A stretch of 22,239 nt of DNA, taken from positions 1 to 22,239 of the forward strand of contig JAACDY010000053.1 in assembly GCA_009936675.1 (NCBI GenBank). The letters are read 5' to 3'. The notes below the pieces were generated by a model that saw nothing but the letters and a program-made list of their open reading frames with translations, made no database searches and was not told where the DNA came from. The position numbers were made by a program, and so were the translations under genes. The DNA is from Bacteroidota bacterium. GTDB taxonomy: Bacteria > Bacteroidota > Bacteroidia > Flavobacteriales > Flavobacteriaceae. The first letter of the stretch is position 1. Every line of letters starts with the position of its first letter. This document shows positions 1 through 7,262 of this stretch, piece after piece.

Positions 1-19
1 ACAAATACCGTACATAAAT

Positions 20-66
20 AAAATAAAAAATCCCTAAAACATTGATTTAAAAATGTAGTAGGGATT
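20..66 (-). terminator. Probable intrinsic terminator of tRNA-Ser
   Basis: Read on the minus strand just after the tRNA 3' end, AATCCCTA (59-66) pairs with TAGGGATT (29-36). Inside it a second stem pairs ACATT (52-56) with AATGT (39-43) around an 8-nt loop. A T-rich tail follows (the complement of about 11-28). The order of hairpin then T-rich tract, 5 nt after the tRNA, fits an intrinsic terminator. The tail is interrupted by A residues, so efficiency is uncertain. Confidence 0.7.
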
Positions 67-70
67 AGTA

Positions 71-157
71 TGGCGGAGAGACAGGGATTCGAACCCTGGC
101 AACGGTTACCCGTTGACAGATTAGCAATCTGCTCCATTACCACTCTGGCACCTCTCC
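71..157 (-). tRNA. tRNA-Ser (anticodon GCU)
   Basis: The minus strand folds as a class II tRNA. The acceptor stem starts GGAGAGG at 157-151 and ends TCTCTCC, with discriminator G and an encoded CCA at 73-71. The anticodon loop has GCT at 125-123, which reads AGC and AGU serine codons. There is an extended variable arm (CAACGGG/CCGTTG type), as expected for tRNA-Ser, and a standard T arm containing GGTTCGAATCC. It is a single gene with its own promoter and terminator, in the same direction as the upstream HD-phosphodiesterase gene. Confidence 0.97.
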
Positions 158-169
158 TGTAATGGAATG

Positions 170-200
170 CAAATGTAATTCTTAAGAATCAACAAAACAA
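170..200 (-). promoter_or_regulatory. Bacteroidetes-type promoter of tRNA-Ser
   Basis: On the minus strand a TTG (200-198) is followed after 20 nt by TACATTTG (177-170). This matches the Bacteroidetes primary-sigma consensus TTG-N17-23-TAnnTTTG in both boxes and spacing. It ends 12 nt before the mature tRNA 5' end, leaving a short 5' leader for RNase P to remove. It is the best complete promoter match in the window. Confidence 0.75.
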
Positions 201-218
201 TAGTTTTATTTAAATTTA

Positions 219-238
219 AATACCCTATTCTGGGTATT
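219..238 (-). terminator. Hairpin at the end of the pgpH gene, possible terminator
   Basis: AATACCC (219-225) and GGGTATT (232-238) form a perfect 7-bp stem with a 6-nt loop. The stop codon of the HD-phosphodiesterase gene lies partly in the loop. On the minus strand the hairpin is followed by an AT-rich tract (TTAAATTTAAATAAAA) instead of a clean U run. The position suggests transcription termination before the tRNA-Ser promoter, or a 3'-end stability element. Confidence 0.5.
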
Positions 239-2270
239 CTACCCGGAGGTGGTAGATGTTGATCAACTTTTTGGAAAGTACTTTTTGGACCGTTTCTATC
301 TCCGAAAGGGTAATATTACAATCGTTAAACTGTTTTTCATCAATTTGCTTGTTGATGATGGTATCTACAAACTGTTGTATTTTGTCCACGGTAGGTTCTC
401 TCAAGCTTTTAGAGGCTGCCTCCACTGCATCGGCCATCATTAAAATCGCCGTTTCTTTCGAAAAAGGTCTGGGCCCTGGATATCGAAAATCTTTTTCATC
501 TACATCCTCTCCCAGTTCTTGCGCTTTTTTGTAAAAAAAATAGACCCATGAGTTTCCGTGGTGAGTACGGATAAAATCAATAATACGATCCGGCAATTTA
601 AACTTCTTCGCCATTGCAATGCCTTCTGCCACATGATTGATGATGATTTTCGCACTTTGATCCGGAGGCATTTCCTCATGAGGAGAAACACTACCGGTTT
701 GATTTTCCGAAAAATAAGTAGGGGCATTCATTTTTCCAATGTCGTGATACAAAGCCCCTACCCTGACCAAAAGCGTGTTCGCTCCGATTTCATTGGCCGC
801 TGTTTCGGCCAAATTGGCCACCTGTAGTGAATGATGAAAAGTTCCCGGTGCACGATCAGACAATTCCTTTAATAGTTGAGCGTTGGTGTCTGATAATTCG
901 AGTAATGACACATCCGAAACCAATTTAAACAAGCGCTCATAGAGGTAAATTAGAGGTTGCGCAAACAATGTCAACAGGCCATTGAGTAAGAATAATCCGA
1001 TAACCAGAAAATCTATTTTATCAATACCTCCCTCATGAGTGATCGTAAAGGCTATATAGCCCACCAAATAAACCAATACAATCCTGCCTACTGTGATAAA
1101 TAGATTGGCTCGGTTTTGTAACTGAGTGGAAGACAAAATCGTTACTATACCCACCATCAACTGAAGGAAAACAAATTCAAAACTATTGGGAACGACAAAA
1201 CCTAAATTCAATATGGTGATGACATGGGTAAAGAGACCCACCCTAGGATCAAAAAATGTTTTTAAAATCAAGGGAAGAATACAAATTGGTACAGCATAAA
1301 GAAATCTTACATCAAAATTCACCACTATGGTCGTCAGAGCAATCATGCCCACCATATTGAGAAAAATAAAGGTTATTTCTCTATTGTCTTCAAAAATAGA
1401 AGGTCGGTAATTGTTGATGAATAAAATCAACGACATAAATGTCAAAACCACCAAAATGGTATATCCAAAAATGATCCAATAATAGTTCAACTCATTCCAT
1501 AATTGAGATTCGTACTCATCTCTAAGGGAAATCAACATTTGTAATTTCTCACCCTCAACCACTTCGCCTTGTTTGATGATTATGGTATTTTCTTGTATCA
1601 GTCCACGATAGGGAGAAATATCACCCAAAGATTGATTGATAGCATTGGTAGTAAACTTTTCATCCAAGCTTATATTGGGCAGGACAATTTCAAAAAAGAG
1701 CTTGTAATAGGGGGTGCTATAATGGGCAAAGGTAGTTTTGTTAAGGTGCTGATCAATACTTTCCTGAAGGGTTTCAATTTTGACAAATTGATCCCTATCT
1801 ACTGTAGATTCAATATTACCTTTGATCAAAAATACACGCTCCCCTCCTTTTTGATCAAAACCAGGGGGTAATACTCCCTTAAGATAGGTTTGTTCCAATA
1901 ACAAAAGACCAAAGTCGTATAATTTTTGATATTCTTCGCTAGATGCAGGCAGACTAAAGAAATTTGAAAATTGAGAAGCATAGGAATTTTTAACTGCTTC
2001 ATACACCTCAGAATCTGCTCTATAATATGGGAATTGAGCATCCAAAATGGACTGCTTCTCTGCTTCAAGCTCAGTGGATGACTTCAGGATCGAAAAATCA
2101 AAAGGAGCATACAAGCTGGCATATTGCCAAGGCTTACCCTTTTGGAATTCATACTTGAATTTTGCGCCTTTGGGGAACAGGTAAACAACCAAGAAAGTAC
2201 ATGCCACCAACAAGATGGCCTTGTAAATAAGGTTTTGATTGGTCAATATAAAGCGCCAAAATTTTTTCAA
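225..2270 (-). CDS. PgpH-family membrane HD-domain phosphodiesterase (probable c-di-AMP hydrolase)
   Basis: A 681-residue membrane protein with the 7TMR-HD architecture. One N-terminal membrane segment (about residues 15-32) precedes a large extracytoplasmic region (about 40-260). A multi-helix membrane block spans about 262-450, and a cytoplasmic HD domain spans about 470-680. The HD domain has H480, the H509-D510 pair, H570-H571 and D614, as expected for the metal site. Characterised PgpH proteins hydrolyse cyclic di-AMP to pApA, linked to osmotic and cell-wall homeostasis; this activity is inferred here from the family. The start is TTG (2268-2270): an in-frame TAG lies two codons upstream and no ATG occurs near the expected N-terminus, so TTG is the only start that keeps the first membrane segment. 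It is divergent from the NlpC/P60 gene. Confidence 0.92.
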   Translation of the reverse strand: MKKFWRFILTNQNLIYKAILLVACTFLVVYLFPKGAKFKYEFQKGKPWQYASLYAPFDFSILKSSTELEAEKQSILDAQFPYYRADSEVYEAVKNSYASQFSNFFSLPASSEEYQKLYDFGLLLLEQTYLKGVLPPGFDQKGGERVFLIKGNIESTVDRDQFVKIETLQESIDQHLNKTTFAHYSTPYYKLFFEIVLPNISLDEKFTTNAINQSLGDISPYRGLIQENTIIIKQGEVVEGEKLQMLISLRDEYESQLWNELNYYWIIFGYTILVVLTFMSLILFINNYRPSIFEDNREITFIFLNMVGMIALTTIVVNFDVRFLYAVPICILPLILKTFFDPRVGLFTHVITILNLGFVVPNSFEFVFLQLMVGIVTILSSTQLQNRANLFITVGRIVLVYLVGYIAFTITHEGGIDKIDFLVIGLFLLNGLLTLFAQPLIYLYERLFKLVSDVSLLELSDTNAQLLKELSDRAPGTFHHSLQVANLAETAANEIGANTLLVRVGALYHDIGKMNAPTYFSENQTGSVSPHEEMPPDQSAKIIINHVAEGIAMAKKFKLPDRIIDFIRTHHGNSWVYFFYKKAQELGEDVDEKDFRYPGPRPFSKETAILMMADAVEAASKSLREPTVDKIQQFVDTIINKQIDEKQFNDCNITLSEIETVQKVLSKKLINIYHLRVEYPE

Positions 2271-2340
2271 TACCTAACGATTCAGAATTTCAAATTTAAG
2301 GAAATATGAGGCTTTGGTTGTGAATTTAAACATGTATTTC

Positions 2341-2375
2341 CAAACATATGACGTCAATTTGATTATTTTTGTCAA
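2341..2375 (-). promoter_or_regulatory. Candidate promoter of the HD-phosphodiesterase gene
   Basis: On the minus strand TATGTTTG (2348-2341) matches the -7 consensus TAnnTTTG. A TTG at 2375-2373 lies 24 nt upstream, one base beyond the usual spacing. A second -7 match, TAAATTTG (2298-2291), is closer to the start codon but has no TTG at the right distance. One of the two probably serves the gene; the sequence alone does not decide. Confidence 0.35.
2364..2371 (+). promoter_or_regulatory. Candidate -7 promoter element of the NlpC/P60 gene
   Basis: TATTTTTG is an exact TAnnTTTG match 55 nt upstream of the TTG start codon. No TTG -33 box lies 17-23 nt upstream, so this is a weak call in an AT-rich divergent spacer where chance matches are likely. 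Confidence 0.3.
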
Positions 2376-2426
2376 TATAAATGACCATTTTTTGGCAACA
2401 AAACACTCTTTTTTAAACTAACCGAC

Positions 2427-3176
2427 TTGGAATACGGTATCTGCCATTTGGGGATCATCCCTATGAGAAAAGAGAACAGTCACCAAAGTGAAATGGTTTC
2501 TCAACTGCTTTACGGCGAGTGCTACAAAATCGTTGAAAAGAGAAAAAGCTGGGCCAAAATTCGCCTCGAATGGGATGGCTATGAAGGATGGATCGATCAA
2601 AATCAACTGAATAATATCTCGCGTGAAAATTTTGATAAAATCACCCAATCGACCCTCAAAATATCAACAGACTTGGTGAATTATATTACCACCACAGAGA
2701 ATTTATTATTCCCCATTTTGATCGGCAGTGATCTGAGGGCTTTAAAAACACTTAAACACCAATTTGAGGGAGAGTTTGAACGACCTAAAAAATCAAAAAA
2801 ATCATTGATTTCGACGGCCTACTTGTTCCTCAATGCTCCCTATCTATGGGGAGGAAAAACACTCTTAGGCATCGACTGTTCTGCTTTTACACAAATGGTT
2901 TACAAAATTAACGGTATCAAATTGAGTCGCGATGCCGATCAACAAGCCCTTCAAGGCCAGACCCTTAGCTTTATTGAGGAAAGTGAAGCTGGAGATTTGG
3001 CTTTTTTCGATAATGCTGAAGGCAAAATCACTCACGTAGGCCTACTACTGGCAAACCATCATATTATCCATGCCTCTGGAACTGTAAGAATTGACAGAAT
3101 AGATCAATCTGGTATATTTAATGTAGAATCCCAAAGCCACTCCCACAAATTACGCTTCATCAAAAAAATGATATAA
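2427..3176 (+). CDS. NlpC/P60 (C40) peptidase with N-terminal SH3-like domain
   Basis: A 249-residue protein resembling YkfC-type gamma-D-glutamyl-L-diamino-acid endopeptidases, which cut murein peptides. Residues 1 to about 65 form a bacterial SH3-like domain ending in GYEGWI. The catalytic NlpC/P60 domain follows with Cys151 (GIDCSAF), His203 (ITHVG) and His215 (HIIHASG), the usual Cys-His-His set. No signal peptide or membrane segment is visible, so it probably acts in the cytoplasm on recycled muropeptides. The start appears to be TTG at 2427: a stop lies in frame at 2382 and no ATG occurs before 2463. Starting at that ATG (residue 13) would trim the first SH3 strand, and relatives begin near the TTG. 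The gene is divergent from the membrane HD phosphodiesterase and converges on the TPR gene, with a shared terminator between. Confidence 0.9.
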   Translation: MEYGICHLGIIPMRKENSHQSEMVSQLLYGECYKIVEKRKSWAKIRLEWDGYEGWIDQNQLNNISRENFDKITQSTLKISTDLVNYITTTENLLFPILIGSDLRALKTLKHQFEGEFERPKKSKKSLISTAYLFLNAPYLWGGKTLLGIDCSAFTQMVYKINGIKLSRDADQQALQGQTLSFIEESEAGDLAFFDNAEGKITHVGLLLANHHIIHASGTVRIDRIDQSGIFNVESQSHSHKLRFIKKMI

Positions 3177-3202
3177 AAAAAACCTCCAAAGAGGTCTTTT
3201 TT
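3175..3202. terminator. Bidirectional intrinsic terminator between convergent genes
   Basis: ACCTC (3182-3186), loop CAAA and GAGGT (3191-3195) form a 5-bp hairpin flanked by eight A residues on the left and six T residues on the right. On the plus strand it follows the NlpC/P60 stop codon directly. On the minus strand the T8 tract follows GAGGT immediately, 57 nt after the TPR gene stop. It can serve both convergent genes. Confidence 0.8.
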
Positions 3203-3252
3203 AATGAGTCATTTAGGTCATTCATAAAAGACGACCAGTAAATGGGTTTATT

Positions 3253-4476
3253 TTATTTTTCCAATAAAGTTTTCATTTCCTTATAACCCTCATTATCGCC
3301 AAGTGTACCATAAATATTCATCAGCGTTTTGATCGCATCTTCATTTTCTCCAATTTCAATCAAACTCTTGAGGATAGGAACACATTCCTTGTAAATTTCC
3401 TCACGATCTAACTTTAAAGCATCGTATTTGGCATTATCTGCCGCTGAGGTTCCCAAGCTATTCATTTGTTCAACGATGGTTTGTTCACCCTCTAAAATCA
3501 GAGCAACAAGGTTCAAATAAGCATTCTCATAATTGGGATCTTTTTCAATGGCTTTTTCGTAATATGCTCTGGCCGCCTCTTTTTCCCCCAAATCGGCAGT
3601 AACAACTGCAAGGTTATAATACAAATTGGCATTGTCAGGATCTTGAGCAATCGCCTCATTCATTAAACTCTGAAATTTTGCTTTTTCGTCCAACTGAATG
3701 TAGATGTTGGCTTCGGTTAAAATCAAATTGAGATCTGTAGGATTGCTAAGTCTTGCTTCCTGAACAGCAATCATTGCTTTCTCATTGTCTCCTCTTTGAG
3801 CGTGAATCAATGCAATGTTTTTGACTATCTCAGGAAATTTTGAGGGTGTATCCTCTTCCCTAACATTTTCATAGGATTTAGATTTCTTATACAAATCATA
3901 CTCAGATTCGGTCACTTCCGTTTCATCTCCGGATTCAACTTCAGTAACATAATATTTGGTCACTACCCCAGTATAAGCCATTTCTTTCAACTGATCGTAA
4001 TATTCTAGCGCAACATCATACATCTCAGCATTTACGGCACTAGAAGCAGCAAAATATAGATAATCCTTGTTGAGTTCCGGATCAATTAAATAAGCCAAAT
4101 ACAACTTTTCAGTAGAAGATTTAAAATCACCACCACCATTGTCATCAATAGCGCTGTTGACGATGTCAGCTGACAAAAGGTTTAATTGTTCCATGACTTC
4201 CTCTTTGATCGACGCCACATCCTTAAGGGAAGTGAAGAGATCATATGCTCGTTGAAATTCCTTGTTATTTTGGGCAATTTTACCTGTTAAAAAGTCATAG
4301 CCGGGCTTGACTTTTTGATCTGCATTTTCAAAAAGAGATTGATTTTCTTCCAAAAGCTGTGAGGCTCCTGATACGTCACCCGCATCATAGAGCTTCTGGG
4401 CTTTTCTCAACTCTTTCTTCTGGGAAAAAGAGAAATTGAAAAGGAGTAGTAAAGTAATTAAGGTAATTCGTTTCAT
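3253..4476 (-). CDS. Exported TPR-repeat protein
   Basis: A 407-residue protein starting with a clear signal peptide (residues 1-18, Lys-Arg then a Leu-rich core, ending near SFS|Q), so it is exported to the periplasm or envelope. The mature part is helical. Recognisable TPR units lie at about residues 217-321, including the typical YYNLA...G..EAA..YYEKAI.KDP pattern, and shorter degenerate repeats lie on both sides. There is no enzymatic motif, and TPR proteins generally act as scaffolds for protein-protein contacts; the partner here is unknown. It lies 67 nt downstream of gyrA in the same direction. A complete promoter match overlaps the end of gyrA, so it can probably be expressed independently. 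Confidence 0.85.
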   Translation of the reverse strand: MKRITLITLLLLFNFSFSQKKELRKAQKLYDAGDVSGASQLLEENQSLFENADQKVKPGYDFLTGKIAQNNKEFQRAYDLFTSLKDVASIKEEVMEQLNLLSADIVNSAIDDNGGGDFKSSTEKLYLAYLIDPELNKDYLYFAASSAVNAEMYDVALEYYDQLKEMAYTGVVTKYYVTEVESGDETEVTESEYDLYKKSKSYENVREEDTPSKFPEIVKNIALIHAQRGDNEKAMIAVQEARLSNPTDLNLILTEANIYIQLDEKAKFQSLMNEAIAQDPDNANLYYNLAVVTADLGEKEAARAYYEKAIEKDPNYENAYLNLVALILEGEQTIVEQMNSLGTSAADNAKYDALKLDREEIYKECVPILKSLIEIGENEDAIKTLMNIYGTLGDNEGYKEMKTLLEK

Positions 4477-4521
4477 GTTTAATATTCAATTATTTAATAA
4501 AATGTAAAGATTTTGCCAACG

Positions 4522-4551
4522 CAAAAATAATATTTGTAATGAATTATTCAA
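4522..4551 (-). promoter_or_regulatory. Bacteroidetes-type promoter of the TPR gene
   Basis: On the minus strand TTG (4551-4549) is followed after 19 nt by TATTTTTG (4529-4522), matching TTG-N17-23-TAnnTTTG in both elements and spacing. The -33 box lies within the last codons of gyrA. The expected transcript would have a 5' leader of roughly 40 nt before the ATG at 4476. Confidence 0.55.
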
Positions 4552-7039
4552 CAATAGTGCCACCTTCTACATCAATATCTGAAATATCCTCTACCTCGTC
4601 ATCGTCTTTCATCACTTTGGCTACTGCTGCAATGGAATCGTCTTCTCTAAGATTGATCAATTTTACCCCTTGAGTGGCACGTCCCATAACCCTCAAATCT
4701 GATACTGCCATTCTAATAGCGATCCCGGATTTATTGATGATCATTAAGTCGTCTTGATCCGTTACATTTTTCAGGGTGACCAGTGAACCGGTTTTATCGG
4801 TGATTGAAATGGTTTTCACACCTTTACCCCCTCTATTGGTAATCCTGTAGTCCTCCAGGTCAGAACGTTTACCAAAGCCATTTTCTGAAACGACCAAAAT
4901 ATTGGTATCCATATCGTTTACCGACACCATTCCAACAACCTCATCGTTGGCATTGGCCAAGGTAATCCCCCTCACTCCCGAAGCTCCTCGACCCATAGGT
5001 CGGGTTTTACTCTCTTCGAATCGAATGGCTTTTCCAGATTTCACTGCCAAAAGGATTTGGCTATTTCCGTTGGTCAACTTAGCTTCTAATAACTCATCTC
5101 CATCTTTTATGGTGATGGCATTGATTCCATTGGCTCGTGGACGCGAATACTGTTCGAGACTGGTTTTTTTGACTTGACCTTTCTTGGTGGCCATAATTAC
5201 ATAGTGATTGTTGATGTACTCTTCATCCTTCAAATCTTGGGTACATATAAACGCCTTCACCCGATCATCTTGTTCAATATTGATCAAGTTTTGAATGGCG
5301 CGACCTTTGGAAGTTCTCGACCCCTCGGGTATTTCATAAACACGCATCCAAAAACATTTTCCTTTTTGAGTGAAAAACAACATATATTGGTGATTGGTTC
5401 CCACAAAAAGGTTTTCAAGGAAATCTTCATTCCTTGTTGTTGAAGCTTTTTGTCCAACCCCTCCCCTGTTTTGCGTCTTATAATCAGACAATGGTGTCCT
5501 TTTAATGTATCCTGCATGAGAAATGGTGATGACCATTTTATCATCGGGAATCATATCCTCAATACTGAAATTCCCGCCCGCATATTCGATTTTAGATCTT
5601 CTTTCATCACCGTATTTTTCTTTGATCTCAATCAATTCGGTTTTGATGATGCCCATCCTGCGATCCTTTTTATCAAGTATGTCTTTCAGGTCGGTAATCG
5701 TTTTTAACAATTCATCGTATTCATTGCGAAGTTTATCTTGCTCCAGTCCAGTCAACTGTCTCAATCGCATTTCAACAATGGCTTTGGCTTGAATTTCCGA
5801 AAGCTCAAATTTGGCAATCAAATTTTCTCTGGCTTCCTCCGCATTGGCCGATCCACGAATGATCGCTATCACCTCATCGATATTGTCTGAAGCGATAATC
5901 AGACCCTCTAATATGTGGGCGCGCTCCTCGGCTTTTCTCAATTCAAATTTTGTTCTTCGAACCACCACCTCATGACGGTGTTCAACAAAATAGTGAATCA
6001 TTTCTTTTAAATTCAACAACTGAGGTCTGCCATCTACCAGGGCAATATTGTTTACGCTAAAAGAAGATTGTAAAGCGGTGTACTTGTATAATTTATTCAG
6101 TACGATGTTGGGTATAGCATCACGCTTCAGTACATAAACCACCCGCATTCCATTTCTGTCAGATTCATCTCTGATGTTGCTAATACCCTCTATCTTTTTG
6201 TCATTGACCAACTCAGCGGTTTTTCTAATCATCTCCGCCTTGTTGACTTGATAAGGTATTTCTGTCACGACAATACATTCACGATCTCTGACCATTTCAA
6301 TATTGGCGTTGCCACGCATAACCACTCTACCTCTTCCAGTCAAAAAGGCTTCTTTGACTACTTCATATCCGTAAATCGTCCCTCCAGTGGGAAAATCAGG
6401 AGCTTTGATGGTTTGGATTAACTCCTCTATAGTAATATCGGTGTTGTCGATGTATTGAATGGTTCCCTCAACCACCTCCGTTAAATTGTGAGGAGGCATA
6501 TTAGTTGCCATCCCTACAGCAATTCCAGAGGCTCCATTGATCAATAAATTGGGGACTCTTGTAGGAAGTACGGTAGGTTCTTTTAGGGTATCGTCAAAAT
6601 TGAGTTGATGGTCAACAGTATCTTTTTCAATGTCGTCCAATAAATCTTCCGACATTTTCTTCATTCTTGCTTCGGTATAACGCATGGCAGCAGGGCTGTC
6701 TCCATCAATAGAGCCAAAGTTTCCTTGTCCATCTACCAAGAGATAACGCAGGCTCCATTCTTGGGCCATACGTACCATTGTATCATATACTGAGCTATCT
6801 CCGTGGGGGTGATATTTTCCCAAAACCTCACCGACAATACGAGCCGATTTCTTGTACGCAGTATTAGCCCTAATACCCAATTCATGCATTCCATAAAGCA
6901 CCCTACGGTGCACAGGCTTTAGTCCATCACGCACATCAGGAAGGGCACGTGACACAATGACAGACATTGAATAATCAATGTAAGCCGACTTCATTTCATC
7001 CTCAATATTGATAGGAATTAATTTTTCTCCGTCAACCAT
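4544..7039 (-). CDS. gyrA: DNA gyrase subunit A
   Basis: An 831-residue DNA gyrase A subunit. With GyrB it breaks and rejoins double-stranded DNA to introduce negative supercoils. The N-terminal breakage-reunion domain is complete, with catalytic Tyr121 in the AAMRYTEAR motif. The quinolone-resistance region reads GDSSVYD, with Ser82 and Asp86 at the positions equivalent to E. coli Ser83 and Asp87, so no classical resistance substitution is present. The C-terminal beta-pinwheel follows, with repeated GxG-containing blades and an acidic tail (about residues 810-826). The canonical GyrA box position reads QNRGGVG (523-529) instead of Q(R/K)RGG(R/K)G, and a later blade has NRGGKG (735-740). I still prefer GyrA over ParC because of overall length and N-terminal similarity. 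The start is ATG, with no Shine-Dalgarno and no convincing promoter upstream. Confidence 0.97.
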   Translation of the reverse strand: MVDGEKLIPINIEDEMKSAYIDYSMSVIVSRALPDVRDGLKPVHRRVLYGMHELGIRANTAYKKSARIVGEVLGKYHPHGDSSVYDTMVRMAQEWSLRYLLVDGQGNFGSIDGDSPAAMRYTEARMKKMSEDLLDDIEKDTVDHQLNFDDTLKEPTVLPTRVPNLLINGASGIAVGMATNMPPHNLTEVVEGTIQYIDNTDITIEELIQTIKAPDFPTGGTIYGYEVVKEAFLTGRGRVVMRGNANIEMVRDRECIVVTEIPYQVNKAEMIRKTAELVNDKKIEGISNIRDESDRNGMRVVYVLKRDAIPNIVLNKLYKYTALQSSFSVNNIALVDGRPQLLNLKEMIHYFVEHRHEVVVRRTKFELRKAEERAHILEGLIIASDNIDEVIAIIRGSANAEEARENLIAKFELSEIQAKAIVEMRLRQLTGLEQDKLRNEYDELLKTITDLKDILDKKDRRMGIIKTELIEIKEKYGDERRSKIEYAGGNFSIEDMIPDDKMVITISHAGYIKRTPLSDYKTQNRGGVGQKASTTRNEDFLENLFVGTNHQYMLFFTQKGKCFWMRVYEIPEGSRTSKGRAIQNLINIEQDDRVKAFICTQDLKDEEYINNHYVIMATKKGQVKKTSLEQYSRPRANGINAITIKDGDELLEAKLTNGNSQILLAVKSGKAIRFEESKTRPMGRGASGVRGITLANANDEVVGMVSVNDMDTNILVVSENGFGKRSDLEDYRITNRGGKGVKTISITDKTGSLVTLKNVTDQDDLMIINKSGIAIRMAVSDLRVMGRATQGVKLINLREDDSIAAVAKVMKDDDEVEDISDIDVEGGTIVE

Positions 7040-7262
7040 TTAATTTTGTTTAATGTAATAGCTAAAATACTTTATCAGCGAAGTTTTATTGGGATTTCCG
7101 CAATATTTTTTACTGAATTTATCAACATGATAATATTGCATTTTGCTTATAAAATTTTGCTTTTGCCATTTTGCTAAATGATATTTTTTTTGTCTATTAG
7201 CTATAGAAAGATAACTGGAATGCTTTTTGATCATTCCCTTAATAGAATATTAACTTTCAAAT
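7040..7262. promoter_or_regulatory. AT-rich divergent gyrA-clpC spacer with several repeats
   Basis: This 223-nt spacer separates the starts of gyrA and clpC and must hold promoters for both, although I find no full promoter match for either. It contains four copies of TTTTGC (7141, 7155, 7161, 7169), with CATTTTGCT occurring twice 28 nt apart. An inverted repeat GCAATATT/AATATTGC lies at 7100-7107 and 7132-7139. An inverted repeat GGAATG-N9-CATTCC (7217-7237) is followed directly by TTAATA-GAA-TATTAA (7239-7253), ending 9 nt before the clpC ATG. These could be operator sites; none matches the CIRCE or CtsR consensus as I know them. Confidence 0.4.
7141..7174 (+). repeat. Four short direct repeats TTTTGC upstream of clpC
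   Basis: TTTTGC starts at 7141, 7155, 7161 and 7169. The first and last copies sit in the larger repeat CATTTTGCT, 28 nt apart. The role is unknown; low sequence complexity explains part of the clustering. Confidence 0.5.

Noticed and set aside
4902..5792. Several open frames of 85-91 codons on the plus strand inside gyrA
   Set aside because: They are antisense shadows of a conserved gene with no recognisable domains, starts or promoters.
7041..7048. TAATTTTG as a plus-strand promoter for clpC
   Set aside because: It touches the gyrA start codon, lacks a -33 TTG and would give a 5' UTR of more than 200 nt. AT-rich sequence makes chance matches common.
7040..7234. 64-codon open frame on the minus strand directly upstream of gyrA
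   Set aside because: It lies in the AT-rich divergent spacer, its composition is Lys/Tyr/Ser/Asn-rich as expected from random AT-rich DNA, and it matches no family I recognise. The repeats in the spacer are a better explanation of the region.
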